Source: an uncultured Pelagibacteraceae bacterium (GTDB taxonomy: Bacteria; Pseudomonadota; Alphaproteobacteria; Pelagibacterales; Pelagibacteraceae). From it: DNA of 64,000 nucleotides. Location of the stretch: the NCBI GenBank assembly GCA_902517865.1, contig CABYDT010000002.1, positions 110,998 to 174,997 of the forward strand, given 5' to 3'. The notes under the pieces are model-generated. The model saw nothing but the letters and a program-made list of their open reading frames with translations, had not been told where the DNA came from and did no database searches. Within the stretch, counting starts at the first letter, position 1, and each line of letters starts with the position of its first letter. The translations under genes were made by a program, and so were the position numbers. This document shows, in pieces, positions 54,457 through 62,558 of this stretch.

Positions 54457-54744
54457 TTATTTTGTTTCTTTTTTCTTATCTGATTTAGGTTCAGAAGATT
54501 GGGGCTCATTTTCTTTTAAATATTTTGCAACTTTTCCCTTATTGAAAGTAAATAGATATGGATCTTGTCTAACTAATCCAGAACAAAAAGCTACAGGATC
54601 ATCTGATTTTATTTTTGAGGATTTTATATCTTCTACGCAATTGTTGAAGTAACGCACCTCTCTATATTGCTCCTCCACTTTCAAGCCGACTAACAGAGCA
54701 ATCTCAACTGCAATTATAAATAGCATTATCGATGTTGCTTTCAT
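54457..54744 (-). CDS. Small single-pass membrane protein, unknown
   Basis: 95 residues from the ATG at 54742-54744 (the frame stays open to a TTG at 54750). One N-terminal transmembrane segment or signal (about 4-20), two cysteines (FNNCVEDI, AFCSGL) that could form a disulfide, and a charged Ser/Pro/Lys tail. No family recognised. Convergent with the AEC gene with no gap. Confidence 0.5.
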   Translation of the reverse strand: MKATSIMLFIIAVEIALLVGLKVEEQYREVRYFNNCVEDIKSSKIKSDDPVAFCSGLVRQDPYLFTFNKGKVAKYLKENEPQSSEPKSDKKKETK

Positions 54745-54853
54745 TACCAATCGGTAGTTTGTTTCTTTTAAAAAGTCAATTTTTTTAATTCAAATTATTA
54801 GCTTTACAAATAAGCTACTTTTCAATTATTATGAAATTAATTTAGGGGGATAA

Positions 54854-55390
54854 ATGGTGCACAGTGAAAAAGCGGATGGGCTTCAAAAGCCAGATAAAGA
54901 AACTGAGGGTTATATTTTTAACCATATGATGCTAAGGATTAAAGACCCAAAAAAATCCTTAGAGTTTTATTCAAAAGTAATGGGTATGAGATTAGTAAGA
55001 AAAATCGATTTTCCTTCAATGAAATTTAGTTTGTATTTCTTAGGAAATTTAACTGATGAAGAAGTAAACAACCTTCCAAAAGATACACATGAAAGAACTG
55101 CATGGACATTTAAGCAAAAAACTATGCTGGAGCTAACTCATAACTGGGGTTCGGAAAATGATAAAAATTTAAAGCATCATGATGGAAATTCTGAACCAAA
55201 AGGTTTTGGACATATAGCTTTCTCAGTTCCAGATGTTTATGCGGCTTGTAAAAGATTTGAGAAATATGGAATAGAATTTATTAAAAAACCTGATGATGGA
55301 TCAATGAAAGGTTTGGCATTTATAAAAGATCCCGATGGTTACTGGATTGAAATTCTTAACGCAGAAGCAACTGCTGGCTTAACAAAATAA
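54854..55390 (+). CDS. gloA: Lactoylglutathione lyase (glyoxalase I, long form)
   Basis: 178 residues. Metal ligands lie in [11 protein letters not shown] (His), MLELTHNWG (Glu), [10 protein letters not shown] (His) and YWIEILN (Glu). The N-terminal extension and the inserted loop ([18 protein letters not shown]) make it the longer, eukaryote/proteobacterial Zn-type form. It detoxifies methylglyoxal with glutathione. Preceded by AGGGGG 8 bp before the ATG. Confidence 0.93.
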   Translation: MVHSEKADGLQKPDKETEGYIFNHMMLRIKDPKKSLEFYSKVMGMRLVRKIDFPSMKFSLYFLGNLTDEEVNNLPKDTHERTAWTFKQKTMLELTHNWGSENDKNLKHHDGNSEPKGFGHIAFSVPDVYAACKRFEKYGIEFIKKPDDGSMKGLAFIKDPDGYWIEILNAEATAGLTK

Positions 55391-55435
55391 TTCAATCCTG
55401 GGTAGTACAAATTAATTAAATTCATTGTTTTTATA

Positions 55436-55450
55436 TGAGAACGACTCTCA
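55436..55450. promoter_or_regulatory. Palindromic operator candidate upstream of the dehydrogenase module
   Basis: TGAGA-ACGAC-TCTCA, a perfect 5-bp inverted repeat with 5-bp centre, 79 bp before the cytochrome start. A second motif, TTGCA-N7-TTGCA, lies at 55457-55473. Its shape recalls Fur/MntR-type boxes, but assignment is speculative. Confidence 0.35.
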
Positions 55451-55528
55451 ACTTGTTGCAGAGCGACTTGCATTAAAAGTTCAATATTAATAAACTAATA
55501 TCTATTAAGAAAAGTGAGAGAGGGGAGC

Positions 55529-55888
55529 TTGAAACTTTTATTAATATTTTTTATTGCAATTTTAATTCACCAATCACAAATTAATGCTGGTGCAAATGAA
55601 CTGTTTATAAAAAATTGCGCTACTTGCCATTCTGTGCAAAAGGGCGACAAAACACTTCGAGCTGGCCCAAACTTATGGGGAGTGTTCGGAAGAAAAGCTG
55701 CAACACATAAATCTTATCCAATGTATTCAGAGGCGCTTCAAAAATCCAAAATTGTTTGGAATGATGATCATTTAGATAAATGGCTGACGAATTCAAGAGA
55801 ATACGTCAAAGGCTCTATAATGATGTATGCTCAATCTGATGCAGGTATAAGAAAAAACATAATAAATTATTTAAAAACTTTAAAATAA
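55529..55888 (+). CDS. Class I cytochrome c, periplasmic
   Basis: 119 residues from a TTG start at 55529, chosen because GAGAGGGGAG precedes it and it gives a proper signal peptide (MKLLLIFFIAILIHQSQINA). A GTG five codons earlier is possible. Haem motif C30-A-T-C33-H34, then GPNLWGVFGRKAA and MMYAQSD with the probable Met ligand. It resembles cytochrome c2/c550 electron carriers. It lies directly upstream of the Tat-secreted subunit and the GMC flavoprotein, so it is the likely electron acceptor of that dehydrogenase. Confidence 0.85.
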   Translation: MKLLLIFFIAILIHQSQINAGANELFIKNCATCHSVQKGDKTLRAGPNLWGVFGRKAATHKSYPMYSEALQKSKIVWNDDHLDKWLTNSREYVKGSIMMYAQSDAGIRKNIINYLKTLK

Positions 55889-55913
55889 TTTATTAAAAGA
55901 GAGGAGAACGCAA

Positions 55914-56459
55914 ATGAGATTATTGAACAAAAGTACAATATCTCGAAGAACGTTTCTTAAAACTGGAACTGTAACTGCTCTTGGATTAACAATAATGGGA
56001 CCGATGATAATCGGAAAAGACAAATCCTGGGCTGCTACTTTCAGTAATATAGGGGCGGATGATGCTGCTACTCTTATCCAGATGGCGAGAGATATATACC
56101 CTCACGATTTTTTAGCAGATAAATACTATGCTAAAGTAATCCAAGGATATGACTCTGCTGCAGGGAAAGATAAGGCATTAAAGTCAATGATTAGCAAAGA
56201 ATGTAAAAAAATAAATTCTGCTGCTAAAAAGAAATATAAAAACAATTATCGCATGATCAATCGAGAAGTTGAGCGTGTAGATATCCTTAAATCAAACACT
56301 AAGTCACCTTTATTTGCAAAAGTTAGAGGCGACCTAGTTACTGGTTTATATAATAATAAAGAGGTCTGGCCAAAATTCGGTTACGAAGGTGAGTCGGCTT
56401 CAAAAGGCGGATATCTAAATCGCGGTTACAACGACATTGACTGGTTAGATAAAGTATAG
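55914..56459 (+). CDS. Tat-exported gluconate 2-dehydrogenase subunit 3-like protein
   Basis: 181 residues. Twin-arginine signal SRRTFLK (10-16) followed by a hydrophobic stretch and cleavage near AWA (about 40). The mature part matches the small gamma-type subunit family (DDAATLIQMARDIYPHD, FGYEGESASKGGYLNRGYNDIDWL). The family acts as chaperone/partner that carries the flavoprotein across the membrane. GAGGAG lies 8 bp before the ATG. 9-bp gap to the GMC gene. Confidence 0.85.
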   Translation: MRLLNKSTISRRTFLKTGTVTALGLTIMGPMIIGKDKSWAATFSNIGADDAATLIQMARDIYPHDFLADKYYAKVIQGYDSAAGKDKALKSMISKECKKINSAAKKKYKNNYRMINREVERVDILKSNTKSPLFAKVRGDLVTGLYNNKEVWPKFGYEGESASKGGYLNRGYNDIDWLDKV

Positions 56460-56468
56460 GAGGACATA

Positions 56469-58037
56469 ATGGCTAAATTTTCAAAAAATGATGACAGCTT
56501 AGTCGTTATCATCGGATCAGGTGCTGGTGGCGGTGTTCTAGGTATGGAACTAGCTATGAAAGGCATCAAAACAGTGGTACTTGAAGCTGGTGGCAGACAC
56601 GGGCCTCAAGACTTTGTTAACGATGAATGGGCAAGCTTTGGTCAAATTAGTTGGTTAGATCAAAGAACGACGTCCGGGGACTGGAGAGTTTCTAGAGACT
56701 TTTCAGGATTACCGTCATGGATAGTAAAGGCTGTGGGTGGTTCAACACTACACTGGGCTGGTGCTTCATTACGTTTTCAACCGCATGAATGGAAAGTTAA
56801 GACAAATTATGGAAACATTAAAAACACTTCCATCATGGACTGGCCAATTGACCATAAAGAAATGGACAAATGGTACACTCGAGCTGAAAATCATATGGGT
56901 ACACTAGGTACAGGTGGTAGAGAAAGATTGCCTGGAAACAATAACTATAAGGTGTTTGAAGCGGGCGCTAAGAGAATGGGATATAAAAATTTCCATACTG
57001 GAAATATGTCTATTAACTCTAAACCATACGATGGTCGTGTGGCTTGTCAGCAAATCGGATTCTGCTTTCAAGGCTGTAAATCAGGTGCCAAATGGTCCGC
57101 TGGTTATGTTTCTATTCCAAAAGGTGAAGCAACAGGAAACCTAGAATGTAGAACGAACGCTCAAGTTATAAAAATAGAACATGATAAGAGTGGTAAAGTA
57201 ACTGGTGTTGTTTACGCTGATGCAAAAGGCAAACAACAGAGACAAAAGGCTAGAGTAGTATGTGTAGCAGGTAATTCAATCGAATCGCCTAGACTATTAT
57301 TAAACTCTGAGTCTAGTATGTTCAAAAATGGTCTAGCAAATTCATCAGGTGAAGTAGGTAAAAACTACATGCGTCACATGACTGCTAGTACATATGCTAT
57401 TTTTGAAAACCCAGTATACTTTTACAGAGGTACAACAATGGCTGGAATAGTTACCGATGAATCTATCAATGATCCAAAAAGAGGATTTGTGGGAGGATAC
57501 GAGTTGGAAACACTAGCTCTTGGTTTACCATTTATGGCAGCGTTCTTAGATCCAGGACAATGGGGTCGAGGATTTGCGTCATCAATGGAAAGATATGATC
57601 ACATGGCAGGATTATGGATTGTGGGAGAAGATATGCCACAATCTACAAACGCTGTGACATTGCACAAAAAACTAAAAGATCAGCATGGAATGCCGATACC
57701 AAACGTCAATTTCTCAGATCATGAAAATGATATTAAAATGAGAAATCATGCTTGGAAGCAATCTACTGCTCTTTATAAATCAGTTGGTGCAACAAAAGTC
57801 TTACAAACGCCTCCATATCCATCTACTCACAATCTTGGTACAAATAGAATGAGTGCTAGTGCAAAAGATGGGGTATGTAATAGAAATGGTCAAACTTGGG
57901 ATATTAAAAATTTATTTATCTCGGATGGTAGCCAATTTACTACTGGGGCAGCTGAAAACCCAACATTAACGATTGTTGCGCTTGCAATGAGACAGGCTGA
58001 ATTTATAGCTAAACAAATGTCTTCGAAGGCAATTTAG
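56469..58037 (+). CDS. GMC-family flavoprotein dehydrogenase, large subunit
   Basis: 522 residues. FAD-binding GSGAGGG (16-22) with Glu39 in VVLEAGG, a WAGASLRF block, the cysteine set CQQIGFCFQGCKSGAKWS (about 195-212) typical of gluconate/2-ketogluconate/sorbitol dehydrogenases, VCVAGNSIESPRLLL, and the catalytic His in STHNLGTNRM (near 455) and Asn in AENPTLTIVALAMR (near 500). No signal peptide of its own, so it probably crosses with the Tat subunit. It should oxidise a sugar, polyol or sugar acid in the periplasm and pass electrons to cytochrome c. Base composition is less AT-rich than neighbours, as in a highly expressed or acquired gene. AGGAGG lies upstream of the ATG. Confidence 0.9.
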   Translation: MAKFSKNDDSLVVIIGSGAGGGVLGMELAMKGIKTVVLEAGGRHGPQDFVNDEWASFGQISWLDQRTTSGDWRVSRDFSGLPSWIVKAVGGSTLHWAGASLRFQPHEWKVKTNYGNIKNTSIMDWPIDHKEMDKWYTRAENHMGTLGTGGRERLPGNNNYKVFEAGAKRMGYKNFHTGNMSINSKPYDGRVACQQIGFCFQGCKSGAKWSAGYVSIPKGEATGNLECRTNAQVIKIEHDKSGKVTGVVYADAKGKQQRQKARVVCVAGNSIESPRLLLNSESSMFKNGLANSSGEVGKNYMRHMTASTYAIFENPVYFYRGTTMAGIVTDESINDPKRGFVGGYELETLALGLPFMAAFLDPGQWGRGFASSMERYDHMAGLWIVGEDMPQSTNAVTLHKKLKDQHGMPIPNVNFSDHENDIKMRNHAWKQSTALYKSVGATKVLQTPPYPSTHNLGTNRMSASAKDGVCNRNGQTWDIKNLFISDGSQFTTGAAENPTLTIVALAMRQAEFIAKQMSSKAI

Positions 58038-58436
58038 TTGTTAAAAAACTACTTAAAAAAAGGCCCCTTTCATGGGGCCTTTTTTATTTGTGCGTTTATT
58101 TTAGTAAGTAGTTGTGCGACTAAAAATAATTTTCAAAATAGCTTCACAATAAAACAACAAAAAAATGTTGAGATTTTTACTGTAAGGGACTTTTATACTC
58201 AAAATAAATATCAATTATATTTTGATGTAGTTAATAGGAATAAAGACGTCACAATTGCGAAAATTAATCTGTATGTTTTTGACGAGGATTGTAAAAATGT
58301 TAAAGAAAATGATAAATCAGATAAAATTTTATCTTCAACGCCTGTTTTTATAAGGCCAATGCAAATTGGAGTTGTCTCTTTTTATCCTGACAAAAGAATC
58401 GCTTGTTATATTATAAGAAATATTGAAAAATATTAA
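58038..58436 (+). CDS. Putative lipoprotein (signal sequence overlaps a terminator)
   Basis: 132 residues if translation starts at the TTG right after the GMC stop. The N-terminus then reads MLKNYLKKGPFHGAFFICAFILVSSC, a basic n-region, hydrophobic core and lipobox VSSC (Cys26). Codons for KKGPFHGAFF form the hairpin at 58055-58086. There is no ATG before the lipobox, so either the TTG or a non-canonical codon is used. The mature part has TIKQQKNVEIFTVRDFYTQNKY and two further Cys near the end. Function unknown. Overlaps the next ATG (TAATG). Confidence 0.5.
   Translation: MLKNYLKKGPFHGAFFICAFILVSSCATKNNFQNSFTIKQQKNVEIFTVRDFYTQNKYQLYFDVVNRNKDVTIAKINLYVFDEDCKNVKENDKSDKILSSTPVFIRPMQIGVVSFYPDKRIACYIIRNIEKY
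58055..58086 (+). terminator. Intrinsic terminator after the GMC gene
   Basis: A-run, GGCCCC (58063-58068), loop TTTCAT, GGGGCC (58075-58080), then TTTTTT. Perfect 6-bp GC stem extended by A-T pairs, with a U-run on the plus strand and a shorter one possible on the minus strand. It lies 18-49 bp after the GMC stop, inside the next reading frame. Confidence 0.85.
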
Positions 58437-58795
58437 TGAATTTAAATTCAAAAAAAAATATGTTTTTTATTCTTAAAATCTTACTAGCCGCTGTAGTAAT
58501 TGCGTTTGCAAGCTGGTTATCTGGAAAATATCCAAAACTAGCTGGATTTATTATTGCACTACCTTTAGCTACAATTATCGCTTTAGTTTTTTCTTACATT
58601 GAACATAAAAATCCTGAAAATACTATAACGTTTGCTAAGTCGGTTTTGGTTGCTGTTCCTGTTAGTTATTTTTTTTTCATACCATTTTTTTTCGCAAAAT
58701 CTTTAAACAACAATTTTTGGTTAATTTATTTACTTGGGTTATTACTTTTAATAATAGCATTTTTCGTTCATAAATTTATAGTTTCTTTACTTTAA
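58436..58795 (+). CDS. Small membrane protein, DUF3147-like
   Basis: 119 residues with four hydrophobic segments (about 10-26, 33-53, 66-88, 93-117) and a GKYPKLAGFIIALPLATIIAL stretch like DUF3147 proteins. Function unknown. Coupled to the lipoprotein gene by TAATG; convergent with nnr. Confidence 0.6.
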   Translation: MNLNSKKNMFFILKILLAAVVIAFASWLSGKYPKLAGFIIALPLATIIALVFSYIEHKNPENTITFAKSVLVAVPVSYFFFIPFFFAKSLNNNFWLIYLLGLLLLIIAFFVHKFIVSLL

Positions 58796-58796
58796 T

Positions 58797-59906
58797 TTAC
58801 AGAATTTTTCTCAAGGCAGAGGGAATGCATCTTATGATATCCTCTGCGATTAAACCTTTTCCAAATTTATTGGCAGCCTCTGAATGTAACCAAACGCCTG
58901 CGCACGCTGCCTGAAATGAACTCATTTTACTGTCTCCAACTAAACTTGAAATAATACCCGATAGAACGTCACCTGATCCAATTGTGGCAAGCTCAGGTGT
59001 TGAATTTGTATTGATGCATATTTCTCCGTTCGGTGATGCAATAATAGTGTTGTAGCCCTTAAGGACAATAACTGCATTGGAGCGTTTTGAGGCTAGCGAT
59101 GCGGCAGTGATTTTGTTTTTTAAAGAAATTTTAGGAAAAATATTTTTAAATTCTCCTTCATGGGGTGTAAGTATTTTATTTTTGTTTAATAATAAAAATA
59201 GTTTTCTTTGTTTGTTTTTAAAGACTGACAGTGAATCACCATCAAGTGTTACATATTTTATTTTTTTCAATGCAAAGCATGTTATATCAAATATTTTTTT
59301 ATTTAAACCTGCCCCAGGTCCAATTAAAAAATTTGTAATTCTAAATTTCTTTAAAATATTTACAAACTGCTCAAAGGACTCACAATTAATTTTTAAAGAT
59401 GACGGGAAAATAATTTGTGCAAGTTTTATAATTTTTTTATTACCTAAAATAGTTACTGATCCTGTACCAACTTTAAGTGCTGACATAGCAGATAATATAG
59501 ATGCACCGGCTGTATCTTCATCTCCACCAAATATATATAACTTACCTCTAGTATATTTATGAGAACTTTTTAATTTTTTAGGAAATTTTTTTAACCATAG
59601 GCTTGGACAATTCTCATAGCAATAATTTTTTTTTACACTTTCTATTAAACCAATTTTAACTACTCTTACTGCACCAGCATATTCTTTTCCCTCATTTAAA
59701 ATATGACCAAATTTTTTTGAGTGTATTGCAAGAGTATAATCAGCTTTAATTGCCTGTTTCATCGGTTGCCCAGTGTCACCATTAATTCCGGATGGAAAGT
59801 CTACTGCTATAACTTTATTTTTTGATTTATTTATTCTTTTGAAAAGATCTTTATACTTTTTTTTTAATGTTTCTATTAAGACCAAAACCAAATATACAAT
59901 CAACAA
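58797..59906 (-). CDS. nnr: NAD(P)HX dehydratase half of Nnr, out of frame with its N-terminal half
   Basis: Open frame of 369 codons. Homology starts at about LIETLKKKYKDLFKRINKSK and includes the end of the epimerase domain (VIAVDFPSGINGDTG) and then the full ADP-dependent dehydratase domain: KYTRGKLYIFGGDEDTAGA, FLIGPGAGLN, LDGDSLSVF, LTPHEGEFKNIF and the active-site block ELATIGSGDVLSG. In an intact Nnr it is continuous with the upstream ORF. Here it is one base out of frame, the change lying at nine A (59857-59865). The apparent start at 59906 is not credible. The C-terminal domain looks uncorrupted. Confidence 0.8.
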   Translation of the reverse strand: MLIVYLVLVLIETLKKKYKDLFKRINKSKNKVIAVDFPSGINGDTGQPMKQAIKADYTLAIHSKKFGHILNEGKEYAGAVRVVKIGLIESVKKNYCYENCPSLWLKKFPKKLKSSHKYTRGKLYIFGGDEDTAGASILSAMSALKVGTGSVTILGNKKIIKLAQIIFPSSLKINCESFEQFVNILKKFRITNFLIGPGAGLNKKIFDITCFALKKIKYVTLDGDSLSVFKNKQRKLFLLLNKNKILTPHEGEFKNIFPKISLKNKITAASLASKRSNAVIVLKGYNTIIASPNGEICINTNSTPELATIGSGDVLSGIISSLVGDSKMSSFQAACAGVWLHSEAANKFGKGLIAEDIIRCIPSALRKIL

Positions 59907-60243
59907 TTAATTCGTTCTTATTAATCTTAGAATTAGTGTTTTCATCAACTTTAATATTTAATTGCTTAAGTGCCTTTAAAGCATCGCCCGAGTATTGGCT
60001 AATATGAATTGTTGATATAATTCTAACTTGATATCCTTTATTGATTAATTCATGTCCAATAATAAATCCGTCACCACCATTGTTTCCTGGACCACAATAA
60101 ATAAGAAAGTTTTTCGATTTATTAATTTTTAAAATTTCCTTTGCACAACCCTGCCCTGCCTTTTTCATAAAAAAAAATGAGTTTTTATTTTTGAAATTAT
60201 TAGACTCAATTTTTTTCATTGTTTTAACGCTAATAACTCTCAT
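59851..60243 (-). CDS. nnr: NAD(P)HX epimerase half of Nnr, truncated by frameshift
   Basis: 130 codons: the YjeF N-terminal epimerase domain with YCGPGNNGGDGFIIGHEL (about 49-66, NNGGDG motif) and IVDCIFGFGLNRNIK. It runs out of frame at the A9 tract and stops 2 codons later. A one-base slip restores continuity with the downstream frame, giving about 480 residues, the usual length. It repairs hydrated NAD(P)H. Either a sequence error, a real mutation or slippage at the homopolymer explains it. Confidence 0.8.
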   Translation of the reverse strand: MRVISVKTMKKIESNNFKNKNSFFFMKKAGQGCAKEILKINKSKNFLIYCGPGNNGGDGFIIGHELINKGYQVRIISTIHISQYSGDALKALKQLNIKVDENTNSKINKNELIVDCIFGFGLNRNIKKKV

Positions 60244-60255
60244 AAAACTTTTAAA

Positions 60256-61476
60256 CTAGGCGTTTCTTACTCTAGTTATCGGTCTCTCATCGATAGGTAA
60301 ATGCATCAAGGTTGCAAAGAAGGATAGTCCGATTGAAATATACCAGGCATAATCATAGCTTCCCAGTTGATCGTAGAAGTAACCACCTAAATATGCACCA
60401 GCAAAACTTCCAAATTGATGACTTAAAAATACAATACCAGATAACATCGTTAAATATTTTACTCCAAATATTTGCGCAACAATTCCAAATGTTGCAGGTA
60501 TGGTTGCAAGCCATAAAAATCCAAATCCTATACCAAAGCCAATCGCAGTAATACTTGATGCTGGTAAAAATAAAAACAAGATTAAAATTATTCCTCTAAA
60601 AAAATATAAGCCACTTAAAAGAAATTTTTTAGAGTATTTGTCACCCAAAAATCCCATAGTGAGGGTTCCGAAAATATTGAACAGGCCAATTAGACTTAAT
60701 ATTGCTGCACCAGTCCATGACTCCAAACCTCTTTGAATAATATAATTTGGCACGTGTGTTGCAACTAAAGTGATTTGAAAACCACAAACAAAAAAACCAG
60801 CCATTAAAAATAAATATCCTTTATGGGAAAAAGCTTCATTTAAAGCCTCGATGAAATTTTGGTTTTTTACAACATCTGGCTCATTTTCATCATTGGGTTT
60901 TTTTAATAACAAAGCGAGTAAGGCGGCAAAAATCATTACTAAAGTAAAAATATTAAATACATAGTTCCATGTTGTAATTTTAAATAAGGTATTAGATATC
61001 AAAGGATAAACAAACATTCCCACGCTTGCAAATGCTGTAACAATTCCTGCTACTTTTGCTCTATCATGATTTGGAAAATGTTTTGCAACAGTTGGCACAA
61101 CAATAGGAGCCGCTGCGCCACCTAAACCAATACCAACCAACAAACCAAGATTAATTTGAAAAAATAATCCTGAACTTTCAAAGTTTGATATAAAAAATAT
61201 GCCAGTCGCATATATAATTAAAGCAAATGAAACAACTTTGTTTGCACCAAATTTGTCTGCAATTAATCCAAAAATAGTAGCAAAAGTTCCCCACACTATT
61301 GCTTGTATACCAATTGATAATCCAAAACTTGTAGATGTAATACTTAGATCACTTTCAAAGAATTGAAAAAATAATCCATATGTTTGTCTAATCCCCATTG
61401 AAACAAAAACAACAAAACATCCAATTAAAAGTGTGATTAAAGCAAATTTATTAGGAAAAAAATTTTGGTTATTCAT
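60256..61476 (-). CDS. MFS transporter
   Basis: 406 residues, twelve hydrophobic segments, with FGLIADKFGANKVV after helix 2 (the MFS loop 2-3 motif) and GFLGDKYSKK in the second half. Overall pattern like the OFA/monocarboxylate-type or YbfB-like MFS proteins (SMGIRQTYGLFF start). Probably transports a small organic acid across the inner membrane. Substrate unknown. 12 bp upstream of the nnr start, same strand. Confidence 0.88.
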   Translation of the reverse strand: MNNQNFFPNKFALITLLIGCFVVFVSMGIRQTYGLFFQFFESDLSITSTSFGLSIGIQAIVWGTFATIFGLIADKFGANKVVSFALIIYATGIFFISNFESSGLFFQINLGLLVGIGLGGAAAPIVVPTVAKHFPNHDRAKVAGIVTAFASVGMFVYPLISNTLFKITTWNYVFNIFTLVMIFAALLALLLKKPNDENEPDVVKNQNFIEALNEAFSHKGYLFLMAGFFVCGFQITLVATHVPNYIIQRGLESWTGAAILSLIGLFNIFGTLTMGFLGDKYSKKFLLSGLYFFRGIILILFLFLPASSITAIGFGIGFGFLWLATIPATFGIVAQIFGVKYLTMLSGIVFLSHQFGSFAGAYLGGYFYDQLGSYDYAWYISIGLSFFATLMHLPIDERPITRVRNA

Positions 61477-61488
61477 TAAATGACTCTG

Positions 61489-61713
61489 TTATTTATGAGA
61501 ACCATCGCAAAATGGTTTTTTTTTTGTTTTTTTACAACCACATAAAAAATAATCTTTTGTTTCATCAACTGTAAAGTTTAATGGTTTCAACTCAGTGCTT
61601 TTGTGCTTTCCATCACAAAGCGGCTGTTTTTCAGATAATCCACATGTACACCAAAAATAGGGTCTATCTTTTTCTAATTTTGTTTTAATTGGTTTAAAAG
61701 TATTTGAACTCAT
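61489..61713 (-). CDS. Double CDGSH iron-sulfur protein
   Basis: 74 residues with two CDGSH-type sites: CTCGLSEKQPLCDGKHK (about 23-39) and CGCKKTKKKPFCDGSHK (about 57-73). Each has the C-x-C-x2-(S/T)-x3-P-x-C-D-G-x2-H pattern that binds a 2Fe-2S cluster through three Cys and one His. Small soluble mitoNEET-type tandem protein, with redox or iron-sulfur transfer roles in the family. ATGA overlap with the upstream membrane-protein gene suggests they work together. Confidence 0.9.
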   Translation of the reverse strand: MSSNTFKPIKTKLEKDRPYFWCTCGLSEKQPLCDGKHKSTELKPLNFTVDETKDYFLCGCKKTKKKPFCDGSHK

Positions 61714-62198
61714 TTATTTTTTTTATCTAAAATGGTTCCTTTATCGATATACTTTTGTATTCTTTCCTCAGTAGTAAGATCCGGACCAGAATATGGTATT
61801 TTTTTATTTGCTTTAGTAGTATGCATCACTTGTAGTCCCAAATAAAAAACCCCCATTAATATAAAAACTAATAAGACAGTACTAAAACCAAATTTTGAGA
61901 TAGGCGACTCAGCTAATGCATCTGTACCTAAATTACGTACAGTTTTTACATATTGAAATTGTTTAAAGGTGTAGTACGCAACAAAAATTATCAAAATATG
62001 AGCAACAAAAACACCGAGCCATCCGTAGATAAACATGGGTACAGCAAACACCCATATACTAAAAACTGTACTCCACAATGCAGACAATACAATTAAAATT
62101 TGTAATCTGACTGTTTTAGGAAGCGCCCGAAGGTCATTTTTTGTATCATCAAACAAAACATATGCTGCTGAAGACAACCAATTTTTAATTTTTTCCAT
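61710..62198 (-). CDS. Membrane protein of unknown function
   Basis: 162 residues, about three to four hydrophobic segments (near 32-52, 53-74, 103-125). The C-terminal part is soluble with TTEERIQKYIDKGTILDKK. No family recognised. Coupled to the CDGSH gene by ATGA. Confidence 0.6.
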   Translation of the reverse strand: MEKIKNWLSSAAYVLFDDTKNDLRALPKTVRLQILIVLSALWSTVFSIWVFAVPMFIYGWLGVFVAHILIIFVAYYTFKQFQYVKTVRNLGTDALAESPISKFGFSTVLLVFILMGVFYLGLQVMHTTKANKKIPYSGPDLTTEERIQKYIDKGTILDKKNK

Positions 62199-62283
62199 TG
62201 CGTGTCATTCTTAGTATATTTTTCAGATATTAACAGCAGAAAAATTTCTTAAAAAAAGGCAATTTTTAAGATAAAGTAAAAAA

Positions 62284-62403
62284 ATGCCTGAACATTTAGA
62301 CAAAATACAAGACTCTATTTTTAACTTAAGCCAAGGTGAGTGGATTCAGCTTACATCTCTAATCTTAATTCTTATTTATCTTGTATGGAGATTCAAAAAA
62401 TGA
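62284..62403 (+). CDS. Small single-pass membrane protein (39 residues)
   Basis: ATG at 62284; MPEHLDKIQDSIFNLSQGEW then a hydrophobic helix IQLTSLILILIYLVWRFKK. The stop overlaps the next ATG (ATGA). A charged N-terminus, one transmembrane helix and a basic end look like a real small protein. Not in any family I recognise. Confidence 0.5.
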   Translation: MPEHLDKIQDSIFNLSQGEWIQLTSLILILIYLVWRFKK

Positions 62404-62546
62404 TTGAAAAAATTCTTAAATTCTTAAGAGATTACAAAAATGAGGTGGTGTTTACATTTGCTCTGATTTTGTTATGTTTTTCAATAGCTATTTGGGCGAT
62501 TGCCATGAATGCGGTTAAATATCAAAATGTTATAGGTACCTATTAG
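62400..62546 (+). CDS. Small single-pass membrane protein (48 residues)
   Basis: ATG at 62400 in an ATGA overlap with the previous small ORF. MIEKILKFLRDYKNEV then VFTFALILLCFSIAIWAIAM (one helix) and NAVKYQNVIGTY. The frame is open further upstream but the coupled ATG is preferred. Together with the preceding ORF it forms a two-peptide membrane pair 121 bp before amt. Confidence 0.5.
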   Translation: MIEKILKFLRDYKNEVVFTFALILLCFSIAIWAIAMNAVKYQNVIGTY

Positions 62547-62558
62547 TCTATGCGAAAA

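Noticed and set aside
60312..60551. Plus-strand ORFs opposite the MFS gene
   Set aside because: Mirror frames of transmembrane coding sequence, with no start context and no recognisable family.
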